Counted from the stretch's first letter, positions 34,957 through 43,840 are shown. The stretch: 64,000 nt of DNA from Pseudarthrobacter sulfonivorans (GCF_014712225.1 NZ_JACXBW010000008.1:1-64000); one strand, 5' to 3'. Translations and numbers: made by a program. The notes: generated from the sequence alone by a model not told the origin.

Positions 34957-35924
34957 CGCCGCTCCCCCTCGAGGTTCATGTAAGTCTCTTCCAAGGCACC
35001 CGAAGCGGGCGCGAATGACCTGACCGGGACGCCGGCGAGCACCAGGTCGCGCAGGAGGCGGGCGGCGTCGTCGTCGTTCATCAGCATCAGGCTGACGGCC
35101 GCCCGGCGGCCGTCCTCCACCCGGAACGTCAGGCCCAGTTCGGTGAGCTTGGCGGCGAGCGCTGCCCCGTCTGTTGCCGAAATGGCGTAGCGCCGGCCGG
35201 CGGCGGCCGCCTCGTCGGTGGTTTGGTGCCGGATGGTCCGTCCGCGGTTAACGAACACGGCGGCGTCGGCAATTTCGTCAAGCTCGCTAAGGACGTGGGA
35301 CGAAACCACGATGGCCTTTCCTTCCGCCGCAAGCTGCCGCAGCATCACGCGCAGCTCCACCCGTGATCCCGGATCCAGCCCGGACGCCGGCTCGTCGAGG
35401 AGCAGGACGGACGGATCGTGGATCAGGGCGCGGGCCAGGCTCAGGCGCTGCTGCTGCCCCCGGGAGAGGACCCGGGCCGGCTGGTCGGCGAGGTCGCTCA
35501 GGCGGACGCGGTCCAGCATTTCCGCGACCCGTTGCGCCATCCCGGCCTTGGGCAGCTGGTAGAAGCGTGCAATCTGGGTGAGGATTTCGCGGGCTGTCAG
35601 GGACTCCCACACGCCCAGCGTGTCCGGCATCCAACCGATCCGCCTCCGCACCTCGGCACGGTGGCGCCGAGGATCAAGCCCCTCCACCGTGATGGTGCCG
35701 GAATCCGGCGCCAACAGTGAGGCAAGCATCAGCAACAGCGTCGTTTTGCCGGCCCCGTTGGGCCCGATCAGGGCGGTAACCTTTCCAGCCGGAGCACGGA
35801 AATCCATATGCTCGACGGCGTGCACCTGCCCGAAGCTGCGGCTCACCGCCGTCGCCGTAATACCATCGGCCCCAGGACCCCCCGGCCGCGCCGGTAAACC
35901 CATTTTGTCCTGATTTGTTGTCAT
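34953..35924 (-). CDS. ABC transporter ATP-binding protein
   Basis: ATPase of about 323 residues with Walker A IGPNGAGKTT, Q-loop region at RIGWMPDTLG, signature LSRGQQQRLSLARAL, Walker B VLLLDEP and the switch histidine in VSSHVLSELDE. The C-terminal 90 residues are the variable domain of drug- and antibiotic-export ATPases. The start is uncertain: ATG 35924 is used; ATG 35903 has AGGA at better spacing, and 35960 lacks a site. It partners with the 33805 permease. The gene diverges from aspartokinase, with 218 bases between starts. Confidence 0.87.
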   Translation of the reverse strand: MTTNQDKMGLPARPGGPGADGITATAVSRSFGQVHAVEHMDFRAPAGKVTALIGPNGAGKTTLLLMLASLLAPDSGTITVEGLDPRRHRAEVRRRIGWMPDTLGVWESLTAREILTQIARFYQLPKAGMAQRVAEMLDRVRLSDLADQPARVLSRGQQQRLSLARALIHDPSVLLLDEPASGLDPGSRVELRVMLRQLAAEGKAIVVSSHVLSELDEIADAAVFVNRGRTIRHQTTDEAAAAGRRYAISATDGAALAAKLTELGLTFRVEDGRRAAVSLMLMNDDDAARLLRDLVLAGVPVRSFAPASGALEETYMNLEGERR

Positions 35925-36142
35925 TCTCCGAGCACCTGTCCCCCAAGCCGTCGCATGCATACTGACATTCTGAGACTACGCGCGGGGGCGCCGGCGAAGT
36001 ATCCGCCGGAAGGCTGAGATTCGGTCACAATTCCCCGCCTGCGGCCGGCGGCGATAAACTGGCCTGAACACGTCACGCCGTCCAGCCGCAAATGGCCGTG
36101 CCTGACCTCCCGAACTCCGATTGATCCAGTGAAGGTACGCGC

Positions 36143-37501
36143 ATGAGTACGCCCACTTCCGAAGTGCACGCAGCCACGCAGCAGCAGACGCTGCCCGAAG
36201 GCACTGTCATCACCAAACAGCTGATCGTGCAGAAGTTCGGCGGTTCGTCCGTTTCGGATGCCGACGGCGTCAAGCGCGTCGCCAAGCGGGTGGTAGACGC
36301 ACAGCGTGCCGGCAACGAAGTGGTCGTGGTCGTCTCCGCGATGGGTGACACCACCGACGAACTGCTGGACCTCGCCGGCCAGGTCACCGACTCCGCCCCC
36401 GCCCGCGAGATGGACATGCTCCTCTCCGCCGGCGAACGCATCTCCATGGCCCTGCTGGCCATGGCCATCAACAAGCTGGGCGCCTCCGCCCAGTCCTTCA
36501 CCGGTTCCCAGGCCGGCATGATCACGGACGGCATCCACGGCAAGGCGCGCATTATCGACGTCGATCCGCACCGCATCCGCACGTCCCTGGACAAGGGCCA
36601 CATCGCCATCGTGGCCGGGTTCCAGGGCATGAGCCGGACCACCCACGAAATCACCACTCTTGGCCGCGGCGGCTCGGACACCACTGCCGTGGCTTTGGCG
36701 GCCGCGCTGGAAGCAGACGTCTGCGAAATCTACACCGACGTGGACGGCATCTACACCGCCGACCCCCGGGTGGTTCATTCCGCCCGGAAGATCGACACAA
36801 TCTCCAGCGAGGAAATGCTGGAGCTGGCCGCGTCCGGCGCGAAGATCCTGCATCTGCGCTGCGTCGAATACGCGCGCCGGTTCGGCGTGCCCCTGCATGT
36901 CAGGTCCTCATTCAGCCAGAACGAAGGCACCTGGGTCATCCCCAGCGCCGAAGACAAGATCACCACTCAAGAGGGAGTTGCCTTGGAGCAGCCAATCATC
37001 TCCGGCGTCGCACATGACCGTTCCGAAGCCAAGGTCACCGTTGTGGGCGTGCCCGACATCCCCGGCAAGGCCGCCGCCATCTTCCAGGTCATCGCCGATG
37101 CCCACTCGAACATCGACATGATCGTGCAGAACGTTTCCACGCACGGCACGGGCAAGACGGACATTTCCTTCACCCTTCCCATCGTTGAAGGCGCTGAAGC
37201 TTTGGCCGCGCTCAAGGCTGCCCAGCCGAGCATCGGCTTCGAAAACATCGAGTACAACGAACAGATCGGCAAACTGTCGCTCATCGGAGCCGGCATGCGG
37301 TCCCACCCCGGCGTCTCCGCAACATTCTTCAAGGCTCTGTCCGACGCAGGGATCAACATCAACATGATCTCCACTTCAGAGATCCGGATTTCCGTGGTCA
37401 CGCACGCCGATCTTCTCGATGACGCCGTCCGCGCCATCCACAAGGCCTTCGACCTGGACAGCGAAGACGAGGCAACCGTCTACGGCGGCACCGGCCGCTA
37501 G
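36143..37501 (+). CDS. lysC: Aspartate kinase
   Basis: Enzyme of 452 residues that phosphorylates aspartate as the first step to lysine, threonine, methionine and diaminopimelate. KFGGSSV (residues 31-37) begins the kinase domain, followed by [23 protein letters not shown] and [17 protein letters not shown]. Two ACT domains lie at the C-terminus ([17 protein letters not shown] and [19 protein letters not shown]), so it should be feedback regulated. The 26-residue leader before the kinase fold is slightly longer than usual. asd is not adjacent, as a terminator follows. A TAAACT -10-like element is seen at 36055-36060, without a clear -35. Confidence 0.96.
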   Translation: MSTPTSEVHAATQQQTLPEGTVITKQLIVQKFGGSSVSDADGVKRVAKRVVDAQRAGNEVVVVVSAMGDTTDELLDLAGQVTDSAPAREMDMLLSAGERISMALLAMAINKLGASAQSFTGSQAGMITDGIHGKARIIDVDPHRIRTSLDKGHIAIVAGFQGMSRTTHEITTLGRGGSDTTAVALAAALEADVCEIYTDVDGIYTADPRVVHSARKIDTISSEEMLELAASGAKILHLRCVEYARRFGVPLHVRSSFSQNEGTWVIPSAEDKITTQEGVALEQPIISGVAHDRSEAKVTVVGVPDIPGKAAAIFQVIADAHSNIDMIVQNVSTHGTGKTDISFTLPIVEGAEALAALKAAQPSIGFENIEYNEQIGKLSLIGAGMRSHPGVSATFFKALSDAGININMISTSEIRISVVTHADLLDDAVRAIHKAFDLDSEDEATVYGGTGR

Positions 37502-37535
37502 CCGCATCCCGGCTCATACGCAACGGGGGCCCACG

Positions 37536-37568
37536 CCCGGCCCAATAACTTTCGTTTATTGGGCCGGG
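37536..37568 (+). terminator. Terminator after lysC
   Basis: CCCGGCCCAATAA (37536-37548) and TTATTGGGCCGGG (37556-37568) form a perfect 13-bp stem with a 7-base loop. The AT base pairs at the loop end and the absence of a long T tract are typical of actinobacterial terminators. Confidence 0.85.
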
Positions 37569-37596
37569 AGTGACCCCGCGTTGCTTCTGGTTTGAT

Positions 37597-37812
37597 TCAG
37601 CCTTGCTTGTCGAGTTCTTCGCGGCGCACCGCGTAGTGGTGTCCCTCGGAATCGGTTTCCACCACGAAGTGGGCAAGGTCCTCTTCGGATGCCTCCTCGA
37701 AGTCATCATGCTTGTGCACTACTGGCGTATCAGAGTCCAGGCGTGTTGCCGGGCCGAAGAAGAAACGGAGCCGATCGGTGGTGTTCATAAAACCGGTGAG
37801 AGCATGTCCCAT
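37597..37812 (-). CDS. Small conserved protein, GPA-motif paralog 1
   Basis: Soluble acidic protein of 71 residues with DRLRFFFGPATRLDSDTPVV followed by an acidic middle and HFVVETDSEGHHYAVRREEL. The ATG at 37812 lies eight bases behind AAGGGGG; a GTG three codons upstream is the alternative. It shares the pattern xLRxxxGPAxR and a C-terminal dGxxYxVxR with the protein encoded at 37943-38185 on the same strand, so they are paralogs. I do not recognise a function. The family is probably restricted to Arthrobacter-like bacteria. Confidence 0.7.
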   Translation of the reverse strand: MGHALTGFMNTTDRLRFFFGPATRLDSDTPVVHKHDDFEEASEEDLAHFVVETDSEGHHYAVRREELDKQG

Positions 37813-37942
37813 TGTTTCCACCCCCTTCCCACTGTGCGGGCGAAGAGCAACTGGCGCCTTCTGGAGCCAGTGCCCTTATTTTACGCCCGGAGCCCAAAAA
37901 AGGACCCGCAGGTGCCGGCCCGGGACGGGTGGCCCATGGAGG

Positions 37943-38185
37943 TCAGCGCAGGGACTGGTCGCCCGGATTCCGGGGCACAACATAGGTGCTGCCATCGGGG
38001 CGGGTGACCGTTTCCCACTGCTGGGTTTCGCGCTCACGCTGAACCAGGAGAGCCCTGTTCTCTTCGGTCATGTCATGCACCAGGGAACTGCGGTTCGCCG
38101 GCCCGAGAACAACCCGGAGCTTGCCCATGGCCCGCATGAACCGCTGGGACGCGTTAGCGTTGTCCGCCGAGTTGCCTTTACCCAT
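37943..38185 (-). CDS. Small conserved protein, GPA-motif paralog 2
   Basis: Soluble protein of 80 residues. It reads MGKLRVVLGPANRSSLVHDM, then a charged helix and WETVTRPDGSTYVVPRN. The ATG at 38185 follows GAAGGG at nine bases. It is related to the 71-residue protein 130 bases downstream on the same strand, with identity concentrated in LR..GPA.R and DG..Y.V.R. The spacer of 130 bases between them holds no terminator. No function is known to me. It diverges from the MarR gene. Confidence 0.7.
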   Translation of the reverse strand: MGKGNSADNANASQRFMRAMGKLRVVLGPANRSSLVHDMTEENRALLVQRERETQQWETVTRPDGSTYVVPRNPGDQSLR

Positions 38186-38237
38186 GGAAGTGAACCCTTC
38201 GATAGAACCGATTTCTGAGTCCAGTGTACGCTAATAA

Positions 38238-38249
38238 TTAGTGCACTAA
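38238..38249. promoter_or_regulatory. MarR-type palindromic operator
   Basis: TTAGTGCACTAA is a perfect 12-bp palindrome two bases before AAAGGAGG of the MarR gene, overlapped on its left by TAATAAT, a plausible -10. Its form matches typical autoregulatory MarR boxes and lies between the divergent small gene and marR-like gene. Confidence 0.6.
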
Positions 38250-38265
38250 CTAAAGGAGGATTGCG

Positions 38266-38745
38266 ATGACGGCCATTTCTGGCGCCGCACGCCATCAGGA
38301 CAACGATCTCCTGCTGGAGCAGCAGCTCTGCTTTGCGCTCACCGTGGCATCCAGGAGCGTGGTAGGCGCTTACAAGCCGGTCCTGGACAAGCTGGGGCTG
38401 ACGCACCCGCAATATCTCGTAATGCTCTGCCTGTGGGAGTCGGCCCCGCGGACACTGCGGAACATCAGCGAAGCCCTGGCCCAGGCACCGGCAACCATCT
38501 CGCCGCTTCTTCGGCGGCTTGAGGAAGCGGGCTTCGTCACGCGCCAGCGGGTGGACGGGAATGAACGCAGCCTGGCCGTGGGCCTGACTCCCGCCGGCGC
38601 CGGGCTGCGGCAGCAGGCATTGGCGGTCCCGGGCACCATGATGAACCGGCTGGGCCTGACCCGGGAACAGGTAGGCGAGCTGCACAGCTCGATGATGGCG
38701 CTCATTGCCGCTACGGGGGACCACGCGGACGCCGGCAGCGCGTAA
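38266..38745 (+). CDS. MarR family transcriptional regulator
   Basis: Winged-helix regulator of 159 residues. The dimer helices flank LTHPQYLVMLCLWESAPRTLRNISEAL and the recognition segment APATISPLLRRLEEAGFVTRQR with wing VDGNERSLAVGLTPAG. No cysteine of the OhrR type is present at the N-terminus, although C21-like LLLEQQLCFAL resembles the OhrR position and could sense organic peroxide. The start ATG 38266 has a near-perfect AAAGGAGG. A palindrome upstream suggests autorepression. It precedes the inhibitor-like lipoprotein by 24 bases and may be co-transcribed with it. Confidence 0.88.
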   Translation: MTAISGAARHQDNDLLLEQQLCFALTVASRSVVGAYKPVLDKLGLTHPQYLVMLCLWESAPRTLRNISEALAQAPATISPLLRRLEEAGFVTRQRVDGNERSLAVGLTPAGAGLRQQALAVPGTMMNRLGLTREQVGELHSSMMALIAATGDHADAGSA

Positions 38746-38769
38746 AATGGCAGCAACCTAGGAGGGTTC

Positions 38770-39333
38770 ATGCCTTTGCGAACAGTACGGCCGTTCCTGG
38801 CGATTCTCGCCGTGGCCGGACTCGCCGCGTGCACGGCGACGCCCGATAATCCCGCCCCATCATCCGGCAGCCCGACGGTCAGTCCATCCGCCTCCCAGGG
38901 CGCCTCACCCGCCCCGTCCCCGGACACCGAGACCACCGTTCCCGCGCCGTCCCCGACAGCACTCCCGGCCCCGACGGCGGGCCCCGGTGCCGGCAACGCC
39001 GAGCTTGCGATTATGGTGAAGCCGTCCGCTACCGAACCGGCCGTCAACTACACCCTCGTCTGCCGTGACGGAGTCCCCGCAGCGGAAAGCAAACACCCCA
39101 ACGCTGATGCTGCCTGCGCCGCCCTCAAGAACAACGCAGCCCTCCTCAGCCCCGCCCCAAAGGACGCCAACCGGGTCTGCACCGAGCAGTACGGCGGGCC
39201 GCAGACCGCCACGGTGACCGGCATTGTGGACGACATCCCCGTGGAAGCCGCTTTCGCCCGGACCAACGGCTGCGAAATTGGAGCCTGGAAAGCAGCCGAA
39301 GACGTCCTGGGTGCCACCGGTGGAGCAACTTAG
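38770..39333 (+). CDS. SSI-like protease inhibitor domain lipoprotein
   Basis: Lipoprotein of 187 residues. The signal peptide ends in LAAC (C21). A Pro/Ser/Thr/Ala linker reaches about residue 78, then follows a C-terminal domain with four cysteines at 98, 116, 137 and 168. The spacing and the motifs HPNADAACAAL, RVCTEQYGGPQTATVTG and RTNGCEI match the Streptomyces subtilisin inhibitor (SSI) family with its two disulfides. By analogy with SSI (CPMVYDP, P1 Met) the P1 residue would be E139. The ATG at 38770 follows AGGAGG. The next gene overlaps its end, and a large subtilase is encoded convergently 7 kb of coding away. Confidence 0.75.
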   Translation: MPLRTVRPFLAILAVAGLAACTATPDNPAPSSGSPTVSPSASQGASPAPSPDTETTVPAPSPTALPAPTAGPGAGNAELAIMVKPSATEPAVNYTLVCRDGVPAAESKHPNADAACAALKNNAALLSPAPKDANRVCTEQYGGPQTATVTGIVDDIPVEAAFARTNGCEIGAWKAAEDVLGATGGAT

Positions 39334-40243
39334 CCTACTCACGGCCGATGCCTGGCGTGCCCGCGAGGAAGCGCACCAGCAACGCGTCCGCCGTTACTCC
39401 GCTCCTTACCTTGCCCGCCGTTCGGCGGGACGGAAGCACCCCGTGGAGGACTTCCTTTTCACCTACTACACCCAGAAACCCGGCCAGCTGCTGCGCTGGC
39501 ACCCGGGCGCCGGCGTCGTACTCACCGGTGCCGGTGCGGCCGCCCGCGGCGGGTGGAAGCACTACAGAACGCTCGACGACGGTGGACTCACCGCCGCCGG
39601 GCTGCCGTCGGGTTGCGTGGCGGTCACCTTTGACCGCGGCGCCTTTTTGGCTGACCGGCGTGAGGCAGTGGCGTTCGCGGACATCATCCTGCGCGGAACC
39701 GCGGCCCGGCCGGCCCAGTTCGGCTGCTTCGGGCTGCACGAATGGGCCATGGTCTACCGCCAGGACAAATTCGACCTGCGCCACGAATACCTGCAGCTGA
39801 GGCTGGGCTCGGCCGGCACGGACAAGGTGGTGGAGGACAACCGCATCCGCTGCTCGCACTTCGATGCTTTCCGGTTCTACACTCCTGACGCCAGCGGGCT
39901 CAACGAGCTGTCACCAAGCCGCGAGAACCAGCGGCACTTGGAACAGCCCGGGTGCCTGCACGCCAACATGGACCTCTATAAGTGGGCCTATAAGCTGCTG
40001 CCCGCACTGCCCAGCGAACTGGTCATGGACTGCTTCGAGCTGTCCTGGCGGATCCGGACCATGGACATGCAGGCCTCGCCTTATGACCTGGAAGAGTGGG
40101 GATACCCACCGATCGCGATCGAAACGCCCGAGGGCAAAGCTGCGTATGTGGAGCACCAGCGGGCCTTCGCGGCGGAGGCCGCTCTTCTCCGCGGGCGCCT
40201 GGCAGATGCGCTGGCCCCGCTCACGGCGACGGCAACGCCGTGA
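39320..40243 (+). CDS. Conserved actinobacterial protein (often labelled 3-methyladenine DNA glycosylase)
   Basis: Soluble protein of 307 residues with RKHPVEDFLFTYYTQKPGQLLRWHPG near residue 33 and a mid-region FGCFGLHEWAMVYRQ, then LRLGSAGTDKVVEDNRIRCSHFDAFRFYTP. From memory, relatives in actinobacterial genomes carry the name 3-methyladenine DNA glycosylase, but no HhH-GPD or AlkA/Tag motif is visible, so that name is doubtful. The GTG at 39320 overlaps the end of the SSI-like lipoprotein by 14 bases, and its TGA overlaps the GTG of the next gene, giving a coupled three-gene unit. Function unknown. Confidence 0.7.
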   Translation: MEQLSLLTADAWRAREEAHQQRVRRYSAPYLARRSAGRKHPVEDFLFTYYTQKPGQLLRWHPGAGVVLTGAGAAARGGWKHYRTLDDGGLTAAGLPSGCVAVTFDRGAFLADRREAVAFADIILRGTAARPAQFGCFGLHEWAMVYRQDKFDLRHEYLQLRLGSAGTDKVVEDNRIRCSHFDAFRFYTPDASGLNELSPSRENQRHLEQPGCLHANMDLYKWAYKLLPALPSELVMDCFELSWRIRTMDMQASPYDLEEWGYPPIAIETPEGKAAYVEHQRAFAAEAALLRGRLADALAPLTATATP

Positions 40244-40644
40244 CCGGCACATCGGTCCCTGAACCCGCGGACAGCGTGGACCTGGCCATCAGGCTCCGGG
40301 AGGAACCTGCTGCCGGCGAGTATGTATTCCGCCTGGTGGCAGCGGGCGGCAGGACCCTGGACGGCTCGACCCTCCCGGCGCCCGATGCCGCGCTGGAGGC
40401 GGTGGAGCGGTTCGGCGAGGACATCTTCTTCCCCAAACCGGGACCGCCCAAACTGTGCACGCAGCAGTACGGCGGGCCCCAAGTCGCCGAAGTCACCGGC
40501 ACCTTTCATGGACGCCAGGTGCGGGCGGTTTTCCGGCGCACGGACGGCTGCGAGATCGCCCGCTGGAACGCACTGTCCGCGCTGCTTGGCGGGACACCCG
40601 AAACCGGCGGGACGTCCGGGACAACTGGATCGTCCCGGACCTGA
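40240..40644 (+). CDS. SSI-like domain protein without signal peptide
   Basis: Protein of 134 residues related to the C-terminal domain of the lipoprotein at 38770: KLCTQQYGGPQVAEVTG matches RVCTEQYGGPQTATVTG and RRTDGCEIARWNAL matches RTNGCEIGAWKAA. Only the second disulfide pair (C73, C104) is kept; the positions of the first pair are R31 and an alanine. No signal peptide is present, so it would remain in the cytosol unless exported otherwise. It starts at GTG 40240 overlapping the previous stop (GTGA). It looks like a duplicated and diverged inhibitor-like domain whose inhibitory role is uncertain. Confidence 0.65.
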   Translation: MTGTSVPEPADSVDLAIRLREEPAAGEYVFRLVAAGGRTLDGSTLPAPDAALEAVERFGEDIFFPKPGPPKLCTQQYGGPQVAEVTGTFHGRQVRAVFRRTDGCEIARWNALSALLGGTPETGGTSGTTGSSRT

Positions 40645-40676
40645 AGCGTCCCGGCCAGCAGTGCTGACCGGGACGC
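40645..40676. terminator. Bidirectional hairpin between SSI-like gene and subtilase
   Basis: GCGTCCCGG (40645-40653) pairs with CCGGGACGC (40668-40676), extended by an inner CAGCA/TGCTG stem. It lies between the convergent stops at 40644 and 40709. Confidence 0.7.
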
Positions 40677-40708
40677 CCTGATGGTGCGATTGCTTCCTGT
40701 CCCCCGCC

Positions 40709-43700
40709 TCAGCCGGCCGGGATCCTGTCCGCGGGCGCCATGGGCGGAGCACCTGCCGGGGCCTTTGCGGCAGCGGCTCCGAACTGGACGTTGACCAGGG
40801 TTTTGATCCCGTTTCCCCCCAGCTTGAGGCGGGACAGGTAGGAGCCCTCCGAGAGCCCCGTCCAGTTCAGCGTTGCCGCCGTGGCTGTGCCGTTGGGCGC
40901 CACGATTGGATTCGGAGTGACCGTCAGGTTCCCGGCGTCACCCGAGAGGGAGGCCGCCTGGACCGTTGCCTTGGCGGCACTCTTGTCCGGTGTCGAGTAG
41001 AGGTTGGCCACGATGTAGTACGTGCCGGCCTGCGGCGACTCCAGCTCCAGGAACTCACTGGCCGAGGCCGTCGCCACCTGTGTGGGCACCAGCCCGCCCG
41101 CACCATTCGGTGCGTAAACCACCATGTCCCAGTCGACGTCGTTCTTTTCCGCCTGCACCCCGAGGCGGGCAAAAGTGGCACCCGCCGGAACGGTCACGCT
41201 CACAAGTGCGTTGTGCTCATCATTGGTTGCCGCGTACGCACCCGGCGTCTTGGAAATGGCGGTCTGGCTCATCGGAGCAAGACCCTCCACCGCCACGGCG
41301 AGGGGATCATCGGAGCCGGACACGAGGTCCATGGTTCCGCTGCCGGTCCCGGTGGCGGAACTGAAGGAGAAGGACGGCGCGATCCGCGCATCAACGGGCC
41401 GCACGGCGATGGGTGAGGTGACGGTCCGCGGACCCTTCCAGGTCAGTGTGCCGGTGGTGAACTGACCCACGGTGGCGCTCTCGTTGCGGATGGTGATGGT
41501 CACCTCCCGGGTTTGGCCGGCTTTGGCGAAATTCAGCGCCTCGGGTTCAACCCGGACACTGAAGCCGGGCAGGTCCGCCTTGGGCCGGTACATGCCCGGA
41601 ACGAGCGCTGTCAGCCGGCGCTTGACCTGCACTTCACCCACGAGGCTGCCGAGGGCAATCGAGGGCAGGTTCAGGTCCTGGGCGGCAACCGACCCAGCCT
41701 GCGGAGCGCCCGTCACTACCCCCTGGCCGTTCAGGAAGGCGAGCCAGTCAGTGATGCCCGAGTCATAGACCAGGCCCGGATCGAGCACACGGAGGGAGTC
41801 GATGTGGCCGGCCCCGCCTTCGAACGGATTCCGGTTGGGTTCGCCGGCAGCGTCGACCAGCGGGTAGGCGGTGGTCATCATGGCAGACTTGACCGTTGCT
41901 GGGCTCCAGTGTGGCTGCCTGCCGAGCACCAGCGCGCCGAAGCCGGCGATGTGCGGTGCTGCCATGGACGTGCCGGACATAAACCCGAACTGGGCGCCCT
42001 TGTTGCCGATGGTGGAAACGCCGGCAAGGACGTTGACGCCGGGGGCGGAAATGTCCGGCTTGAGGAGGTCCCCGCCGGAAGCCAGGGTGGGGCCCCGGGA
42101 CGAGAACCCGGCCACCTGCGGGGCCGGAGGCAGCGGTTCGCCGGTGAGGTCGCCCTTAACGAGGCTGACCGTGAGGGCGGTGTTTCCCTCGAGCTTGGAC
42201 TTCAATTCCAGGCTTTTGGGGGCGTTGACGTGGACGGTGGGGACGACGTGGTTGTCGGTGTCTTCCGAGCTGTTGGTGAGGTTGACCAGGATCATGCCCA
42301 CACCGCCCTTGTTCTGGACCTCAAGGCTCTTGGCCGTCCGGTCCACCACGCCGCGGTCGCAGACTACGATCTTGCCGGCCACCTTGGCCGCATCGAGGGT
42401 GCCGGGTCCGCACAGGCCGGGGTTGGCCGCACCTGCGGCTGCAGCGTCTGCAGCAACAATCGCCGGCTTGTCTGTGACTTCGGTTTTCATGATGGAGGCA
42501 CCGCGGTACAGGGTTCCGTCCGAAACCTTGACCGTCCCGAGCAGTTCACTGGGGAAAGTGGAGGCCGCCACCGTGGTCAGCCACGGCGACGCATGGTTGA
42601 CGGTGGACGCGCCCGGCCCGGAGTTGCCGGCGGAGGCGGCGATGAACACTCCGGCCGCGGCCGCATTAAGGAAGGCCAGCGCCACGGGATCGGTGGTGCT
42701 GTCCGTGTTGCCTGAGATGGAGTAGTTCAGTACATCAACGCCGTCCTTGATGGCGGCGTCAATGGCTTCGACGGATGATGAGGTGTAGCAGCCGCCGGTA
42801 GCCGGGTTATCATCTTCCCAGCAGATCTTGTAGACCGAAACCTTGGCAGCGGGTGCCACGCCGGAACCCTTGCCGAAACTTACGCCGTCGAGAACCTGCT
42901 CAATGTTGGCGTTGCCGGCGGCCGTGGTGGCCGTATGTGTGCCGTGGCTGCCTACGTCCACCGGGGAGATCAGTTCCTGGGGAGCGCGGTTTTCCGGCTT
43001 CACGACTTGCAGGAAGGAGTCCGCGAAGTAGCGGGCGCTGACAACCTTCGAATTGCACAGTGTCCCGTCGAACCCCGCACCCGTGCCCACACCCTTCTGG
43101 CACTCGCCTTCGAATGTGGTGCCATCAGCCTTGAGCATGGCGATCCGGCCGTCGGCGGCGCGGTAGGGCACGCCCATCTCCGCCGGGCCGCTGAGAGGCT
43201 TAACCGGCTCACCCTGCAGGAACGGATTATCCGGGGCATAACCCGAATCGATCACACCAACCACAACCCCCTTGCCGGCGTTCTCCTCGCCGCCGAATCG
43301 GGTCTCCCAGGCGCCCTCCTCGCCGGTGAGCTTCAGGAAGTCAGTGGCGGTGTAGTCGGGGGCATTTTCGACGTCGGGCTCGACCGCCAGCACTCTGGCG
43401 TCCTTGGAAAGTTCGTCTGCCTGCGCTGCCGTCAGTTCTGCCGTGAACCCGTTCAATGCCGCCGTGAACTGTTTCGACGGCGTCACTCCCTGTTGGGAGG
43501 CAACGTCCCGCTGGGTCTTGCGGAGGTGCGCGTCGTAGGCCTTGTAGTTAGGGCTGTCCTCGTCAAGCTTCCGGCCGTTCTGTGGCTTGGTAGACAGCAG
43601 GCCCGGGGTCTCCCCTTCGTAGGCGGCGGCGGCCTTGGCTGCGAGGACCACAATGTAACGGCCATCCTTGAACTCAGTCGCCGCAGTTTTCTCTGCGGTA

Positions 43701-43840
43701 ATTGCCGTATTCTGCCCGGCGGGCGCCGCGGTAGCGGGGCTCATCGCCATCGAGGTGAGGAGCAGCGGCAGGCCAACGGCAAATGCCGTCGCTTTCCGGA
43801 GTCCCCTGCCCCGGAAGGGGCGTTTTGCAGTTGGTTTCAC
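40709..43840 (-). CDS. Secreted subtilisin-like serine protease (S8)
   Basis: Protease of 1043 residues. A signal peptide ends near ATAAPAGQ (about residue 40), followed by an inhibitor I9 prodomain (61-160). The catalytic triad is D198 in VIDSG, H299 in SHGTHTA and S625 in GTSMAAPH, with oxyanion N406 in AGNSGPG. A protease-associated domain is inserted between H and S (about 435-560, CDRGVVDRTAKSLEVQNKGG). The remaining 400 residues are Fn3-like and pre-peptidase C-terminal-like beta domains. This layout matches large actinobacterial and plant-type subtilases. The start is GTG at 43840 with AAAGGTG upstream. Two SSI-like genes lie downstream on the opposite strand. Confidence 0.92.
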   Translation of the reverse strand: MKPTAKRPFRGRGLRKATAFAVGLPLLLTSMAMSPATAAPAGQNTAITAEKTAATEFKDGRYIVVLAAKAAAAYEGETPGLLSTKPQNGRKLDEDSPNYKAYDAHLRKTQRDVASQQGVTPSKQFTAALNGFTAELTAAQADELSKDARVLAVEPDVENAPDYTATDFLKLTGEEGAWETRFGGEENAGKGVVVGVIDSGYAPDNPFLQGEPVKPLSGPAEMGVPYRAADGRIAMLKADGTTFEGECQKGVGTGAGFDGTLCNSKVVSARYFADSFLQVVKPENRAPQELISPVDVGSHGTHTATTAAGNANIEQVLDGVSFGKGSGVAPAAKVSVYKICWEDDNPATGGCYTSSSVEAIDAAIKDGVDVLNYSISGNTDSTTDPVALAFLNAAAAGVFIAASAGNSGPGASTVNHASPWLTTVAASTFPSELLGTVKVSDGTLYRGASIMKTEVTDKPAIVAADAAAAGAANPGLCGPGTLDAAKVAGKIVVCDRGVVDRTAKSLEVQNKGGVGMILVNLTNSSEDTDNHVVPTVHVNAPKSLELKSKLEGNTALTVSLVKGDLTGEPLPPAPQVAGFSSRGPTLASGGDLLKPDISAPGVNVLAGVSTIGNKGAQFGFMSGTSMAAPHIAGFGALVLGRQPHWSPATVKSAMMTTAYPLVDAAGEPNRNPFEGGAGHIDSLRVLDPGLVYDSGITDWLAFLNGQGVVTGAPQAGSVAAQDLNLPSIALGSLVGEVQVKRRLTALVPGMYRPKADLPGFSVRVEPEALNFAKAGQTREVTITIRNESATVGQFTTGTLTWKGPRTVTSPIAVRPVDARIAPSFSFSSATGTGSGTMDLVSGSDDPLAVAVEGLAPMSQTAISKTPGAYAATNDEHNALVSVTVPAGATFARLGVQAEKNDVDWDMVVYAPNGAGGLVPTQVATASASEFLELESPQAGTYYIVANLYSTPDKSAAKATVQAASLSGDAGNLTVTPNPIVAPNGTATAATLNWTGLSEGSYLSRLKLGGNGIKTLVNVQFGAAAAKAPAGAPPMAPADRIPAG

